DNA of 27,404 bases from an uncultured Collinsella sp. (GCA_902497025.1 CABVDJ010000031.1:1-27404); one strand, 5' to 3'; shown: positions 1-9,161, counted from the stretch's first letter. Notes: generated by a model not told the origin, from the sequence alone. A program made the numbers and translations.

Positions 1-1
1 A

Positions 2-26
2 CGGAGAGCACATTAAGTGCTCTCCG
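2..26. repeat. Perfect 10-bp hairpin at the window edge
   Basis: CGGAGAGCAC and GTGCTCTCCG form a perfect inverted repeat around an ATTAA loop. No T-run follows on the plus strand, so it is not a clear rho-independent terminator in that direction. The gene it belongs to probably lies left of the window. Positions 27-168 hold nothing else that I can assign. Confidence 0.5.
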
Positions 27-168
27 GCTCGTGCGGAACTCGCGATCGACCTTATGCCCCGCCCTCGGAACTAAGGATACATGGTTGGAGTTGCTGGATG
101 GCAAAATTCATTAGCTGGGAACTTGTCTTACCTTGCTTATCGAGACATCTTCACCACCGTTTATATAA

Positions 169-202
169 AAAAGAAGTACCGGTTGGGGCCGGTACTTCTT
201 TT
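169..202 (-). terminator. Terminator of metK
   Basis: A 14-bp perfect inverted repeat (AAAAGAAGTACCGG, six-base loop, CCGGTACTTCTTTT) sits about 37 bases beyond the metK stop. Read on the minus strand it ends in a TTCTTTTTTATATAAA tract, as expected for a rho-independent terminator. The plus-strand T-run is shorter, so any bidirectional activity would be weaker. Confidence 0.85.
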
Positions 203-238
203 GGCGCATCGATATTGGTTGTGGCTTTTCTCGTTAGC

Positions 239-1519
<1,281 letters not shown>

Positions 1520-1541
1520 GATTGTCCTTTCAAAAACGTGT

Positions 1542-1592
1542 CCCGGCGACCGTTACCATTCCGCCGGGCTCTCTATGCAAGGGCACATCATA
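1542..1592 (-). promoter_or_regulatory. metK leader: possible -10 and GC-rich hairpin
   Basis: On the minus strand a TATGAT (1587-1592) could be a -10 element; the -35 position is weak. The short leader that would follow contains a 7-bp GC hairpin, CCCGGCG/CGCCGGG (1542-1548 with 1562-1568), and then a TTTTT run five bases further on, just before the ribosome site. The leader seems too short for a SAM-I riboswitch and I see no SAM riboswitch core. The function of the hairpin is open. Confidence 0.35.
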
Positions 1593-1625
1593 GCGCGTAA
1601 ATCAAACATTCACACCCTTTCCGCA

Positions 1626-1721
1626 CCTACTCATTGGGGACAGACTTAAATGATCAGCCTTACCTAAGTGCCGACAGGTTGCCCAAAGACTGGTCATTTA
1701 AGTCTGTCCCGAATGAGTAGG
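1626..1721. repeat. Long imperfect inverted repeat (REPIN/MITE-like) between metK and gltX
   Basis: Two 32-base arms (1626-1657 and 1690-1721) are reverse complements with two mismatches, around a 32-base centre. The centre itself holds an ACCT/AGGT mini-hairpin. A further pair, TCCGCAC (1620-1626) and GTGCGGA (1734-1740), flanks the element. The arm core is GGGACAGACTTAAATGA. No coding potential is seen. The organisation resembles paired REP sequences (REPIN) or a small non-autonomous element; no transposase is in the window. Confidence 0.75.
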
Positions 1722-1756
1722 TCGGTGCCCTTTGTGCGGAGGTTGCTTTGATGCTT

Positions 1757-1762
1757 TATACT
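1757..1762 (+). promoter_or_regulatory. Likely -10 box of the gltX promoter
   Basis: TATACT lies 41 bases before the gltX start. The -35 region, which overlaps the outer flank of the upstream inverted repeat, has no good TTGACA match, so only the -10 is supported. Confidence 0.45.
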
Positions 1763-1802
1763 GGTGCGGTTAGACATCCATCCTGCAATCGAGGAGATTT
1801 CC

Positions 1803-3278
1803 ATGGCATCAGACGTTCGCGTCCGCTTTGCACCCTCACCGACGGGCAAGCTGCACATCGGCGGCGCCCGCACCGCTATCTATAACTGGGCTTTCGCCCG
1901 TGCTAACGGCGGCACGTTCATCCTGCGCATCGACGACACCGACCCCACCCGCTCCACCGATGAGAACACGCAGATCATCCTGCGCGCCATGCGTTGGCTG
2001 GGCCTGGACTGGGACGAGGGTCCCGAGGTGGGCGGCGACTTTGGCCCCTACGCCCAGACCGAGCGCCTGGACCTGTACAAGCAGGCCGCCCAGAAGCTTT
2101 GGGACGAGGGCAAGGCCTATCCCTGCTTCTGCACCAAGGAGCAGCTCGACGCCGACCGCAAGGCCGCGCAGGAGCGCAAGGACCCCTTCCAGGGCTATCA
2201 TCGCCGTTGCCGCGATCTTGATCCCGAGGAGGCCCGCCGCCGCATCGAGGCCGGCGAGTCCTACGTCCTGCGTATTAAGGTGCCCGAGGACCGCGGCGAC
2301 GTCGTCATCCACGACGCCGTCCACGGCGAGGTGACCTTCGATGCCAAGGAGCTCGACGACTTTGTCATCTTCCGCTCCGATGGCACGCCCACGTACAACT
2401 TCGCGACCGTCGTCGACGACGCCATGATGAAGATTACCCATGTCATCCGCGGCGACGACCACCTGTCCAACACCCCGCGTCAGGTCATGGTCTACGAGGC
2501 CCTCGGCGCGCCCGTGCCTACGTTCGCCCACATCTCCATGATCTTGGGTGCCGACGGCAAGAAGCTCTCCAAGCGCCACGGCGCCACCTCGGTGGAGGAG
2601 TACCGCGACGCCGGCTACCTGTCCGACGCCTTCGTCAACTACCTGGCGCTGCTTGGCTGGTCGCTCGACGGCGAGACCACGATCATCCCGCGCGATGTCC
2701 TGGCCAGTAAGTTCTCGCTCGACCGCATCTCCAAGAACCCGGCGACCTTCGACCCCAAGAAGCTCGACTGGGTCAATGCCGAGTACATCAACGGCATGTC
2801 TGATGCTCAGTTTGCCGACGAGATCATGGTCCCCGAGCTGCATGAGGCGGGTCTCATCGAGGGTAATGTCGAGTACGGCGAGGATTGGATCGACGCGCTT
2901 GCCGCCATCGTCAAGCCGCGCACCAAGATGCCGGCCGACGCCGTGACCGTCGCCGCTCCCATCTTCGCTACGGCCGAGACGCTCGAGTATGACGAGAAGT
3001 CCGTCAACAAGGGCCTGGCCAAGGAGGGCATGGGTGCCATTCTGGATGCCGCCAAGGCCGCGCTTGAGGGTGTGGACGAGTGGACGGCCGCGAACATCGA
3101 CGCTGCGCTTGAGCCGCTGCCCGAGCAGATGGACCTCAAGAAGCGCGTGGTGTTCCAGGCCGTGCGCGTCGCCGTCTGCGGCAACATGGTGAGCCCTCCG
3201 CTGGGCGAGACCATGGCGCTCGTCGGTCGTGACGACTGCCTGGCGCGCATCGACCGCGCCCGCACGATGGCGCTGTAA
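1803..3278 (+). CDS. gltX: Glutamyl-tRNA synthetase
   Basis: Class I aminoacyl-tRNA synthetase that charges tRNA-Glu. In organisms lacking GlnRS it may also misacylate tRNA-Gln; the sequence does not decide this. The 491-residue product has the HIGH-type motif HIGG (residues 18-21, within FAPSPTGKLHIGGART), the KMSKS-type motif KLSKR (254-258, in DGKKLSKRHG), and a Cys/His-containing connective region around 108-136 (CFC and HRRC). I chose the ATG at 1803 because GAGGAG lies seven bases upstream. An in-frame GTG at 1764 has no ribosome site and would fall at the predicted transcription start. The gene is followed by a terminator, so it is probably monocistronic. Confidence 0.97.
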   Translation: MASDVRVRFAPSPTGKLHIGGARTAIYNWAFARANGGTFILRIDDTDPTRSTDENTQIILRAMRWLGLDWDEGPEVGGDFGPYAQTERLDLYKQAAQKLWDEGKAYPCFCTKEQLDADRKAAQERKDPFQGYHRRCRDLDPEEARRRIEAGESYVLRIKVPEDRGDVVIHDAVHGEVTFDAKELDDFVIFRSDGTPTYNFATVVDDAMMKITHVIRGDDHLSNTPRQVMVYEALGAPVPTFAHISMILGADGKKLSKRHGATSVEEYRDAGYLSDAFVNYLALLGWSLDGETTIIPRDVLASKFSLDRISKNPATFDPKKLDWVNAEYINGMSDAQFADEIMVPELHEAGLIEGNVEYGEDWIDALAAIVKPRTKMPADAVTVAAPIFATAETLEYDEKSVNKGLAKEGMGAILDAAKAALEGVDEWTAANIDAALEPLPEQMDLKKRVVFQAVRVAVCGNMVSPPLGETMALVGRDDCLARIDRARTMAL

Positions 3279-3301
3279 TCGCTGCGCAAACGTATGTATC
3301 C

Positions 3302-3337
3302 GAGCCCCGTTCACCCCGAGCGGGGCTCTTGTTTCTG
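3302..3337 (+). terminator. Terminator after gltX
   Basis: GAGCCCCG and CGGGGCTC form an 8-bp stem around a 10-base-class loop, followed by TTGTTTCTG. The element lies 23 bases after the gltX stop and before the priA ribosome site. Confidence 0.75.
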
Positions 3338-3367
3338 TAGACGTATGGGATAGGAGGTGCTGGGGCC

Positions 3368-5821
3368 ATGGCCGAGCAACTTTCGCTGTTTGGTTCGCCA
3401 GAACCGGAGGAAGCTCCGAAGTCCGCGGCTCCTGCCGCCGCCCCGGCGCAGCCCGAGCCCGCACCCGAACCCGTCGCCGCCTATGCGAGCGTGGTCCTCG
3501 ACATCCCGACCCGTGCGCTGTCCGAGCCATTCGCCTACGGCATCCCCCGGTCCCTTGCCAACGAGGCGCAGATCGGATCCACGGTCCTGGTCCACTTTGG
3601 TAACCGTGCGGCCGCGGGCTACATCGTCGACATTGCGCCCGAGCTGGCCGACCTGCAAGGTAACGACGCTCTCGATCCCGCGCGCATTAAAGTCATCGAG
3701 GCTATCCTCAGCAAGCCGCTTTTTACCGCCGAGGCTGCCCGTATCGCACGCTGGATGAGCCGCGAGTACGTCGCAACGCTTTCCGAGTGCCTGCGCCTGT
3801 TCTTGCCTCCGGGCGGCAGCCCGCGCGTGGTCAAGGGTGACGACGGCGTGTGGACGGTTGAACGTCCCGCCGTCAAGCCAATCCAAAACCGCTGGGTCAT
3901 GCTCACGCCCGAGGGTTTCGACTATACGCCGCCCAAGACTGCAGTTCGTCAGCGTCAGCTCATTGAGGCGCTCCAGTGCGGCCCGGTCACGACGCGCGAC
4001 CTCAACCTTCTCTATAACAGCATGTCGGCGACCATCAAGTCGCTCGAAAAACGCGGCGTCGTGGTTGTGGAGGAGCGCCGCGCCTGGCGTGGATGCAGCG
4101 AGCAGACCACGCTGTCCTCGGCAAGCGGCAAGGCGCCGGTCGCACTTACCAACGGCCAGCAGCAGGCGCTCACGCAGATTGAGCGCGCCCGTCTTGACGC
4201 CCACGGAGACGTGGTCCTTGTCGACGGCGTCACCGGCTCCGGCAAAACCGAGGTGTACCTCTCCGCCATCGAGCGCGTGCTCGCAGCCGGTCGCTCGGCG
4301 TGCGTGCTTGTGCCCGAGATCTCGCTGACGGCCCAAACCGTCGGCCGCTTCCGCTCGCGCTTTGGCGAGACGGTCGCGGTCTTCCACTCGCGCCTTTCGG
4401 CCGGCGAGCGCCTGGACCAGTGGGATATGGTCGCCAGCGGTGCCGCGCGCGTGGTCGTGGGCGCCCGCTCGGCGCTCTTTTGCCCGCTTGACGACCTGGG
4501 CCTCATCATCATCGACGAGGAGCACGAGACCAGCTATAAGCAAGGCTCCAGTCCGCGTTACCACGCGCGCGAGGTGGCGGCCGAGATGGCGCGGCGCTAC
4601 CGCTGCCCGCTCGTGTTGGGCTCTGCCACGCCTTCTGCTGAGGCCCTCGATCGCTGCCGCCGTGGCACGTATAACGGTGCCACCTGGACGCGCGTCGAGA
4701 TGCCCGAGCGCCCGGGACACGCAGTCCTGCCGACGGTTCGGATCGCCGACCTGCGCCGTGAGTTCTCGCACGGCAGCCGTTCCATGTTCTCAAAACCGCT
4801 GATGGAGGGCCTAGAGCGTGTGGTCGAGCGCCGCGAGAAGGCCGTGCTGCTGCATAACCGCCGTGGCTTTGCGCCGTTTCTGATGTGCCGCGAGTGCGGC
4901 TGTGTCCCCACCTGCAGCCACTGCTCCACCGCGCTTACGTATCATGAGCGCACGCACACGCTGCAGTGTCACACATGCGGTTCGTCTTGGCGCGTGCAGC
5001 CGTATCCCGCGCCCACGAGCCGTTGCCCCAAATGTGGTAGTCGCTACCTGGCAAAAATGGGCCTGGGCACGCAGCAGATCGAGGACGCACTGCACCAGAT
5101 GCTTCCCGAGGATGTCGCCATCATTCGCATGGATGCCGATTCCACGCGCGGCAAGGATGCGCACAAAAAGCTGTTCGAGCAGTTCGATGCGGCCGATTGC
5201 GCCGTGTTGCTGGGCACCCAAATGATCGCAAAGGGCCTCGACTTTCCCGAGGTAACACTCGTGGGCGTGGTCAATGCCGACTTTGCCCTCAAGCTGCCTG
5301 ATTTTCGCGCAGGGGAGCGCGCCTACGACCTACTCGAGCAGGTCGCCGGCCGCGCCGGTCGCGGTGATCGCCCCGGCGAGGTGATCATCCAGACCTACCT
5401 GCCCGAGGATCCGGTCATTCGCGCCGTCGCTGAGCACGACCGTTCGATCTTTACCGACTACGACCTGGACCAGCGCCGCGACGCGCTGTACCCGCCGTTT
5501 GTTCGCCTGGTCAATATCTTGGTGTGGTCGGCGAACCGAGACGACGCGCAGGACTACATCGGGCGCATTGCAAAGCTTCTTAAGCGCCGCTGGCACGCCG
5601 CCGCACCCGACTTTTTGCGGGTGGGGAGCGCCGTGCCGCAGGTGTTGGGTCCGGCTTCGTGTGTAATCGAGAGAGCCAAGGACCGTTACCGCTTCCATCT
5701 GCTTGTGAAGTCGCCGGTAGGGTACCATGTCTCTGATGATATCGACGCCTGTCTCAAAGAGGCGGGCTCCGTGCGCGGCGTGAGCGTGAGCGTTGACGTC
5801 GACGCCTATGATTTGATGTAA
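3368..5821 (+). CDS. priA: Primosomal protein N' (replication restart helicase PriA)
   Basis: Superfamily 2 DNA helicase that recognises stalled forks and reloads the replisome. The 817-residue product has an N-terminal DNA-binding domain (about 40-150), Walker A GVTGSGKT (287-294), the DEEH box (383-386), and eight zinc-binding cysteines in four CxxC pairs (507/510, 516/519, 534/537, 553/556). It ends with helicase motifs such as QVAGRAGRG. The first residues, MAEQLSLFG, contain QLSLF (4-8), a perfect match to the beta-sliding-clamp pentapeptide consensus QL(S/D)LF. A roughly 30-residue Ala/Pro/Glu linker separates it from the conserved domain. AGGAGG lies ten bases before the ATG. The following gene, def, starts 18 bases after the stop, suggesting cotranscription. 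Confidence 0.97.
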   Translation: MAEQLSLFGSPEPEEAPKSAAPAAAPAQPEPAPEPVAAYASVVLDIPTRALSEPFAYGIPRSLANEAQIGSTVLVHFGNRAAAGYIVDIAPELADLQGNDALDPARIKVIEAILSKPLFTAEAARIARWMSREYVATLSECLRLFLPPGGSPRVVKGDDGVWTVERPAVKPIQNRWVMLTPEGFDYTPPKTAVRQRQLIEALQCGPVTTRDLNLLYNSMSATIKSLEKRGVVVVEERRAWRGCSEQTTLSSASGKAPVALTNGQQQALTQIERARLDAHGDVVLVDGVTGSGKTEVYLSAIERVLAAGRSACVLVPEISLTAQTVGRFRSRFGETVAVFHSRLSAGERLDQWDMVASGAARVVVGARSALFCPLDDLGLIIIDEEHETSYKQGSSPRYHAREVAAEMARRYRCPLVLGSATPSAEALDRCRRGTYNGATWTRVEMPERPGHAVLPTVRIADLRREFSHGSRSMFSKPLMEGLERVVERREKAVLLHNRRGFAPFLMCRECGCVPTCSHCSTALTYHERTHTLQCHTCGSSWRVQPYPAPTSRCPKCGSRYLAKMGLGTQQIEDALHQMLPEDVAIIRMDADSTRGKDAHKKLFEQFDAADCAVLLGTQMIAKGLDFPEVTLVGVVNADFALKLPDFRAGERAYDLLEQVAGRAGRGDRPGEVIIQTYLPEDPVIRAVAEHDRSIFTDYDLDQRRDALYPPFVRLVNILVWSANRDDAQDYIGRIAKLLKRRWHAAAPDFLRVGSAVPQVLGPASCVIERAKDRYRFHLLVKSPVGYHVSDDIDACLKEAGSVRGVSVSVDVDAYDLM

Positions 5822-5839
5822 CAACCCGAAAGGATGGCC

Positions 5840-6376
5840 ATGGAAGCCAACGGAATCGTACTGTCGCCCGACCCTCGTCTGCGCCAGGAGTGCGCCGTCA
5901 TCGAGGAGATCACCCCGGCGATCGAGGCGCTTGCCGAGAAGATGAAGAAGATGATGTTCGAGAACGGCGGCTGCGGCCTGGCGGCCCCGCAGATTGGCGA
6001 GCTCATTCAGCTCGTCACCATCGACTGCGATTACAGCGACAAGAGCGACTACGACCCGTACGTGCTCATCAACCCTGTGATTGTTGAGCAGAGCGACTAT
6101 CTGGTGCCATTTAACGAGGGCTGCCTGTCCATCCCTGGCATTAGCTGTGAGATCGAGCGTCCCGACCATGTCGTCGTCGAGGCGTACGACCTGGACGCCA
6201 ACCTGATTCGCTATGAGGCCTCGGGCGACCTGTTCTGCGTGTGCCTGCAGCACGAAATCGATCACCTGCATGGCAACACCATGTTCGAGCGACTGAAGCC
6301 GATGCAGAGGATCAAAGCAGTCAAGGAGTACCAGGACGCCCTGGCCCGCGGCGCTCGACCGGGCGAGACGGAGTAG
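5840..6376 (+). CDS. def: Peptide deformylase
   Basis: Metalloenzyme that removes the formyl group from the N-terminal methionine of new proteins. All three family motifs are present: GCGLAAPQ (44-51, motif 1), EGCLS (93-97, with metal ligand C95), and HEIDH (138-142, metal ligands H138 and H142 and catalytic E139). The product is 178 residues, within the normal range. I chose the ATG at 5840 because GAAAGG sits six bases before it; the ATG at 5834 directly abuts that site. It forms a functional pair with fmt, which adds the formyl group, although an inverted repeat and about 330 bases separate the two. Confidence 0.97.
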   Translation: MEANGIVLSPDPRLRQECAVIEEITPAIEALAEKMKKMMFENGGCGLAAPQIGELIQLVTIDCDYSDKSDYDPYVLINPVIVEQSDYLVPFNEGCLSIPGISCEIERPDHVVVEAYDLDANLIRYEASGDLFCVCLQHEIDHLHGNTMFERLKPMQRIKAVKEYQDALARGARPGETE

Positions 6377-6384
6377 GTCCCACC

Positions 6385-6486
6385 GTCCCCGGTGCTGAGC
6401 GCCCACATATCATCCCGTGCTCAAACATTCTCGCTTTGCTGCGAAACTGCGCGCGGGACGATATGTGGGCGCTCAGCACCGGGGAC
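6385..6486. repeat. Long near-perfect inverted repeat (REPIN/MITE-like) between def and fmt
   Basis: Arms 6385-6420 and 6451-6486 are reverse complements over 36 bases with only two non-Watson-Crick positions (33 of the outer bases match with one mismatch). They flank a 30-base centre. The arms begin GTCCCCGGTGCTGAGCGCCC. The repeat starts nine bases after the def stop. Its sequence differs from the element at 1626-1721 but its size and layout are alike. It could form a strong RNA hairpin on the priA-def transcript. Confidence 0.75.
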
Positions 6487-6530
6487 TGCGTTGTTCTGGC
6501 TCGGTTCGCCCGGGTGCCGTTTGGCCAGGG

Positions 6531-6644
6531 ATGGGCGTCTTCGCTGATAATGCCTTTGTTGAGAGAGCTGCTTTTATTGCGGCTCTTTCTTTGGTTTTGG
6601 GTATATTTGTTCTTGTTGAAATGTTATTGCGGATGGGCTGGTGA
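6531..6644 (+). CDS. Possible 37-residue single-pass membrane peptide
   Basis: A short open frame from ATG 6531 encodes MGVFADNAFVERAAF followed by a hydrophobic stretch (about residues 13-32) rich in Ala, Leu, Val and Ile, ending LLRMGW. It lies 59 bases before fmt. Codon use is strongly T-ending (GTT, GCT, CTT), the same style as fmt, which favours real coding. Against it, the only purine-rich stretch (CAGGG) directly touches the ATG, so no properly spaced ribosome site is visible. I do not recognise a family. It may also be fortuitous. Confidence 0.3.
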   Translation: MGVFADNAFVERAAFIAALSLVLGIFVLVEMLLRMGW

Positions 6645-6703
6645 CTTGGCTTTCCGCTGCTCTTTGTAGCCGTCTCGGCTTTGGTTGAGGGGAGACGTTC
6701 TTT

Positions 6704-7624
6704 ATGCGTATTGTGTTTATGGGTACGCCTGATTTTGCTGTGCCTTCGCTGACTACGCTTGTTGAAGCTGGGAATGAGATTGCACTTGTTGTTACTCGTC
6801 CTGATGCTGTTCGTGGGCGTGGTAAGAAGCTGGAGCCGTCTCCTGTTAAGGCTAAGGCGCTTGAGCTGGGGTTGCCGGTTGTTGAGGCAAATCGTATGAC
6901 GCCTGAGGTTGTTGAGGCACTCCAGGCTGCCCAGGCTGACATTTACTGTGTGGCTGCTTATGGCTGCATTTTGCCCGATGAGGTCTTGCATATGGCGCCG
7001 CTCGGTATCGTGAATGTTCATGCGTCCTTGCTGCCTCGTTGGCGTGGGGCTGCTCCCATTCAGCGTGCCATTCTTGCTGGTGATGAGGTTGCTGGCGTTT
7101 CCATTATGCGTATTGGGCATGGCGTGGATACCGGTGCTTATTGCGCGAAGGCCTCGACCTCGGTTGCCGGTAAGCATGCCGAGGCGCTGACTATGGAACT
7201 TGCTGAGCTTGGCGGCAAACTGCTTGCCGATACGCTTCCTTCTCTTGCCGATGGCACCGCCGTGTGGACTGAACAGGATGAGGCGCTCGTTACCCATGCT
7301 GCCAAGATCTCTAAGCAGGAGATGCGCTTGGATCCGCAAATGGCTGCGCTCGATTGCGTGCGTCATGTGCTCGCTTCGTCCGATACCGCGCCTGCTCGTT
7401 GTGTGATTACCGGCAAGACCGTACGCGTGCTCGACGCTTCGCCGGCTGATGTGTCGCTTGGCGAGGGTCAGGTTCTCGTTAAGAACAAGCGTGTTTACCT
7501 TGGTCTTTCCGATGGCACGGTTGAACTGCTCGAGGTTAAGCCAGATGGCAAGCGTGCCATGGCTGCTTCTGCTTGGTCTGCTGGACTGCAGGGTGCCGAT
7601 CTTTCGTGGGGTGTTTTGTCATGA
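6704..7624 (+). CDS. fmt: Methionyl-tRNA formyltransferase
   Basis: Formylates Met-tRNAi with 10-formyl-tetrahydrofolate for translation initiation. The 306-residue product has the N-terminal Rossmann-like formyltransferase domain, starting MRIVFMGTPDFAVPSL. The catalytic triad is N104 and H106 (GIVNVHASLLP) and D142 (GVDTGAY), with the signature SLLPRWRGAAPIQ (108-120). The C-terminal tRNA-binding domain follows from about residue 205. GGGGAG lies 10-15 bases before the ATG. The stop overlaps the rsmB start (ATGA), so the two are translationally coupled. Codon use is markedly T-ending, unlike gltX and priA just upstream. Confidence 0.97.
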   Translation: MRIVFMGTPDFAVPSLTTLVEAGNEIALVVTRPDAVRGRGKKLEPSPVKAKALELGLPVVEANRMTPEVVEALQAAQADIYCVAAYGCILPDEVLHMAPLGIVNVHASLLPRWRGAAPIQRAILAGDEVAGVSIMRIGHGVDTGAYCAKASTSVAGKHAEALTMELAELGGKLLADTLPSLADGTAVWTEQDEALVTHAAKISKQEMRLDPQMAALDCVRHVLASSDTAPARCVITGKTVRVLDASPADVSLGEGQVLVKNKRVYLGLSDGTVELLEVKPDGKRAMAASAWSAGLQGADLSWGVLS

Positions 7625-9021
7625 GCAAGTTATCTCCCGCGCGTAAGCTTGCGCTCGATGTATTGATGGAGGCCGATCGCCGCGGCATGTACGCGCGCGA
7701 TGTGCTGTCCTCCCGTGCTTCTGCCAAGGCCATTGACCAGCGCGATTCCGCTTTTGCCGCCCGCTTGGCGCTTGGTGTGGCCGCCACGCAGGGTATTTTG
7801 GACGAGCTGCTCGATCAGTTTCTTGATAAGCCTAAAAAGGTTGCGCCGCGTGTTCGCATGGCGCTTCGTATCTCGGCCTTCGAGATGCTCTATCTGCATA
7901 CGCCTGGCCGCGTTGCCGTAAGTCAGGGTGTTGAGCTGGTTCGCTGCGGTGCTAAGTCCGCTGCTGGCTTGGCCAATGCTGTACTGCATAAGGTTGCGGA
8001 CAATGTTGAGGACTTTGCCACGGCGTCTGATGTGGATGAGTCTGAGCGACGCTTGGTTCGTCTGTCGCGCCTGATGGGTCTGCCGCGTTGGCTGTGCGCT
8101 CGCATTATGGCATCGTTCGACACGCCAGAGGGTGCGCTTAACTTTGCCGGCAATCTGGCCCCCGCGCCGCTGGCCCTGCATGAGAACGCCTTTGCGACCA
8201 AGCTCGATCCGTATATCTCGCAGCTCGTCGCGCCTGTCTTCCCGGGCTGCCATGCCCCGGTTGATGCCCAGGTTACCGTTGCTTCGGGTGTGTTTGAGCG
8301 TGCTGCCGCGGTGGCATCTGACCTCAACGCCCAGCTCATCGCCACAGCTGCCACGCGCCCTGGTAGCTGCCTTGAGATTGGTGCCGGTCGTGGCACCAAG
8401 ACCTATGTGATGATGTGCCAGGCCAAGCGTGCGGGCTATGAGCGTCAGCATACGGCGCTTGATCTTCATGACCGTAAGTGCGACCTGAATCTCGCGCGCC
8501 TTCACAAGGCGGGTATTCAGGGCGTCCGTACGGTTTCGGGTGATGCCTGCGAGCTTGATGAAGTACTGACCTCGTTTGATGCCATGCTTGGCGAGCCGGT
8601 TAAGTTCGACACGGTCTTTATCGATGCGCCGTGCTCGGGCACCGGCACCATGCGCCGTCATCCTGAGATCCCGTGGCGCCTGACCGAAAAGGATGTAACG
8701 GTTGAGCTGCCCAAACTGCAACTGACGATGCTCAAGGAAGCCGCCGCACGCGTGGCTGCCGGCGGCGAGCTGATCTATGCGACGTGCTCGGTCTTCGACG
8801 AGGAGAACACGCAGGTCGTGGACGCGTTCCTTGCTTCTCCCGAGGGTGTCGGCTTTAGCGTGGCACCGCTTTCCGAGGCACAGATTCTGCAACTCCCCGA
8901 GTTCGATAAGGCCAAGAAGCTCGTATCCGTACGCCAGAACGATCGAGGCCTCTTCCAAAGCGTGCCGGTAAACGCCGACTCCTACGACGGCCACTTCTGC
9001 GCCCGCTTGGTCCACAAGTAA
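7621..9021 (+). CDS. rsmB: 16S rRNA (cytosine-967-C5)-methyltransferase
   Basis: SAM-dependent rRNA methyltransferase of the Sun/Fmu (NOL1/NOP2/Sun) family. The 466-residue product has an N-terminal NusB-like RNA-binding domain (about 1-135) and a C-terminal catalytic domain. The SAM motif is CLEIGAGRGTKT (250-261). Motif IV is DAPCSGTGTMRRHPEI with C338, and motif VI is ATCSVFDEEN with C389; these are the two cysteines used in the covalent mechanism. The ATG at 7621 overlaps the fmt stop as ATGA, and coupling fixes the start despite a weak ribosome site. The usual fmt-rsmB order supports the call. The exact methylated base is inferred from the family. Confidence 0.93.
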   Translation: MSKLSPARKLALDVLMEADRRGMYARDVLSSRASAKAIDQRDSAFAARLALGVAATQGILDELLDQFLDKPKKVAPRVRMALRISAFEMLYLHTPGRVAVSQGVELVRCGAKSAAGLANAVLHKVADNVEDFATASDVDESERRLVRLSRLMGLPRWLCARIMASFDTPEGALNFAGNLAPAPLALHENAFATKLDPYISQLVAPVFPGCHAPVDAQVTVASGVFERAAAVASDLNAQLIATAATRPGSCLEIGAGRGTKTYVMMCQAKRAGYERQHTALDLHDRKCDLNLARLHKAGIQGVRTVSGDACELDEVLTSFDAMLGEPVKFDTVFIDAPCSGTGTMRRHPEIPWRLTEKDVTVELPKLQLTMLKEAAARVAAGGELIYATCSVFDEENTQVVDAFLASPEGVGFSVAPLSEAQILQLPEFDKAKKLVSVRQNDRGLFQSVPVNADSYDGHFCARLVHK

Positions 9022-9027
9022 CTACTA

Positions 9028-9094
9028 AGTTGCGGTGAAATAGGGATTGAATAGCGGCTTCTACCCGCCAAACAGTCCTTATTTCACCGCAACT
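9028..9094. repeat. Long inverted repeat (REPIN/MITE-like) between rsmB and the zinc-ribbon gene
   Basis: Arms 9028-9057 and 9065-9094 pair over 30 bases with a few mismatches around a seven-base loop; the outer 19 bases (AGTTGCGGTGAAATAGGGA) have one mismatch. The repeat begins seven bases after the rsmB stop, at a convergent gene junction. No T-run follows either arm. The sequence is unrelated to the other two long inverted repeats, but the position just after a stop codon and the size are similar. Confidence 0.7.
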
Positions 9095-9123
9095 CATAGA
9101 GCCACCTTTAGCGCAAAGAAATA

Positions 9124-9151
9124 GCCCCGCGATCGGTGTTGATCGCGGGGC
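9124..9151 (-). terminator. Terminator of the zinc-ribbon gene
   Basis: GCCCCGCGATC and GATCGCGGGGC form a perfect 11-bp stem with a six-base loop. Read on the minus strand it is followed by TATTTCTTTGC. It lies ten bases beyond the stop of the minus-strand gene and may also stop transcription arriving from rsmB. Confidence 0.8.
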
Positions 9152-9161
9152 CGCGTTGTTT

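Noticed and set aside
1..160. Possible tRNA or other structured RNA gene at the left edge
   Set aside because: The hairpin at 2-26 is clear, but no cloverleaf or known RNA could be built from the flanking bases.
1542..1620. SAM riboswitch in front of metK
   Set aside because: The apparent leader is about 60 bases with a single simple hairpin, and no SAM riboswitch core sequences are visible.
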